The notes under the pieces: generated by a model
Databases searched by the model: none
Told to the model about the DNA's origin: nothing
Seen by the model: the letters and a program-made list of their open reading frames with translations, nothing else
Part shown: piece by piece, positions 13,967 through 13,971 of the stretch
Layout: every line of letters begins with the position of its first letter
Numbering within the stretch: the first letter of the stretch is position 1
Assembly (NCBI GenBank): GCA_946612455.1
Contig: CAMOER010000051.1
Span: 1 to 13,971, forward strand
DNA length: 13,971 bases
Source: UBA3305 sp002373555
GTDB taxonomy: Bacteria; Bacillota; Clostridia; Lachnospirales; Lachnospiraceae
Direction of reading: 5' to 3'
Translations under genes and position numbers: made by a program

Positions 13967-13971
13967 CAATT

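Noticed and set aside
13862..13971. TTGACG with AATATA at 17-nt spacing as a promoter for the small gene
   Set aside because: The -10 would overlap the ribosome site and put the transcript start at or after the ATG.

Overview
The window is a gene-dense, GC-rich stretch of a bacterial chromosome. The gene content and order point to Bacillota, class Clostridia, most likely a Lachnospiraceae relative. It carries the PASTA-kinase/PP2C/RsgA cluster that Bacillota share. Its PurA has the variant loop I associate with Clostridia. It also has a zinc-ribbon/TPR membrane protein of a kind I recall from Lachnospiraceae (from memory, not searched). Every gene is intact; there are no insertion sequences, CRISPR arrays, prophage genes or recognisable pseudogenes.

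Left edge (1-121): the 3' half of a type II tRNA-Leu(UAA) on the + strand converges on the end of a long minus-strand operon, and a bidirectional hairpin terminator sits between them. A nested palindrome covers the last bases of the operon.

Main operon (8702 down to 118, minus strand): fmt, yugP, rsmB, rlmN, prpC, prkC, rsgA, rpe. From yugP onward the genes overlap or abut (2-nt gap, 1-nt overlap, 16-nt gap, 7-nt overlap, then about 4-nt overlap or a short gap), so translation is probably coupled. The operon joins translation start (Fmt), rRNA modification (RsmB, RlmN), ribosome assembly (RsgA), cell-envelope signalling (the PrkC kinase and its phosphatase PrpC), a membrane zinc protease (YugP) and a pentose phosphate enzyme (Rpe). 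Compared with Bacillus subtilis, yugP is inserted, def and priA are not upstream, and thiN is not downstream.

Centre (8813-10720): purA (minus) is a separate unit with its own promoter (TTGATT-N17-TATATT) and terminator. Divergent from it, a small Xre-type HTH regulator is read on the + strand from an extended -10 promoter. The region between the two promoters holds several TGTC half-sites. The HTH gene has a structured leader, and its 3' end overlaps the 3' end of the next minus-strand gene by 28 nt.

Right part (13861 down to 10693, minus strand): a compact three-gene unit. It contains a 47-residue acidic small protein, a single-pass membrane protein with a zinc ribbon, TPRs, a coiled coil and an acidic tail, and an RsmF-type rRNA m5C methyltransferase with a C-terminal PUA-like region. 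The first two share a TAATG stop/start and the last two are 2 nt apart. A terminator for a gene beyond the right edge closes the window (13931-13966).

The least explained part is the small-protein/TPR/RsmF unit. The rest is largely housekeeping.
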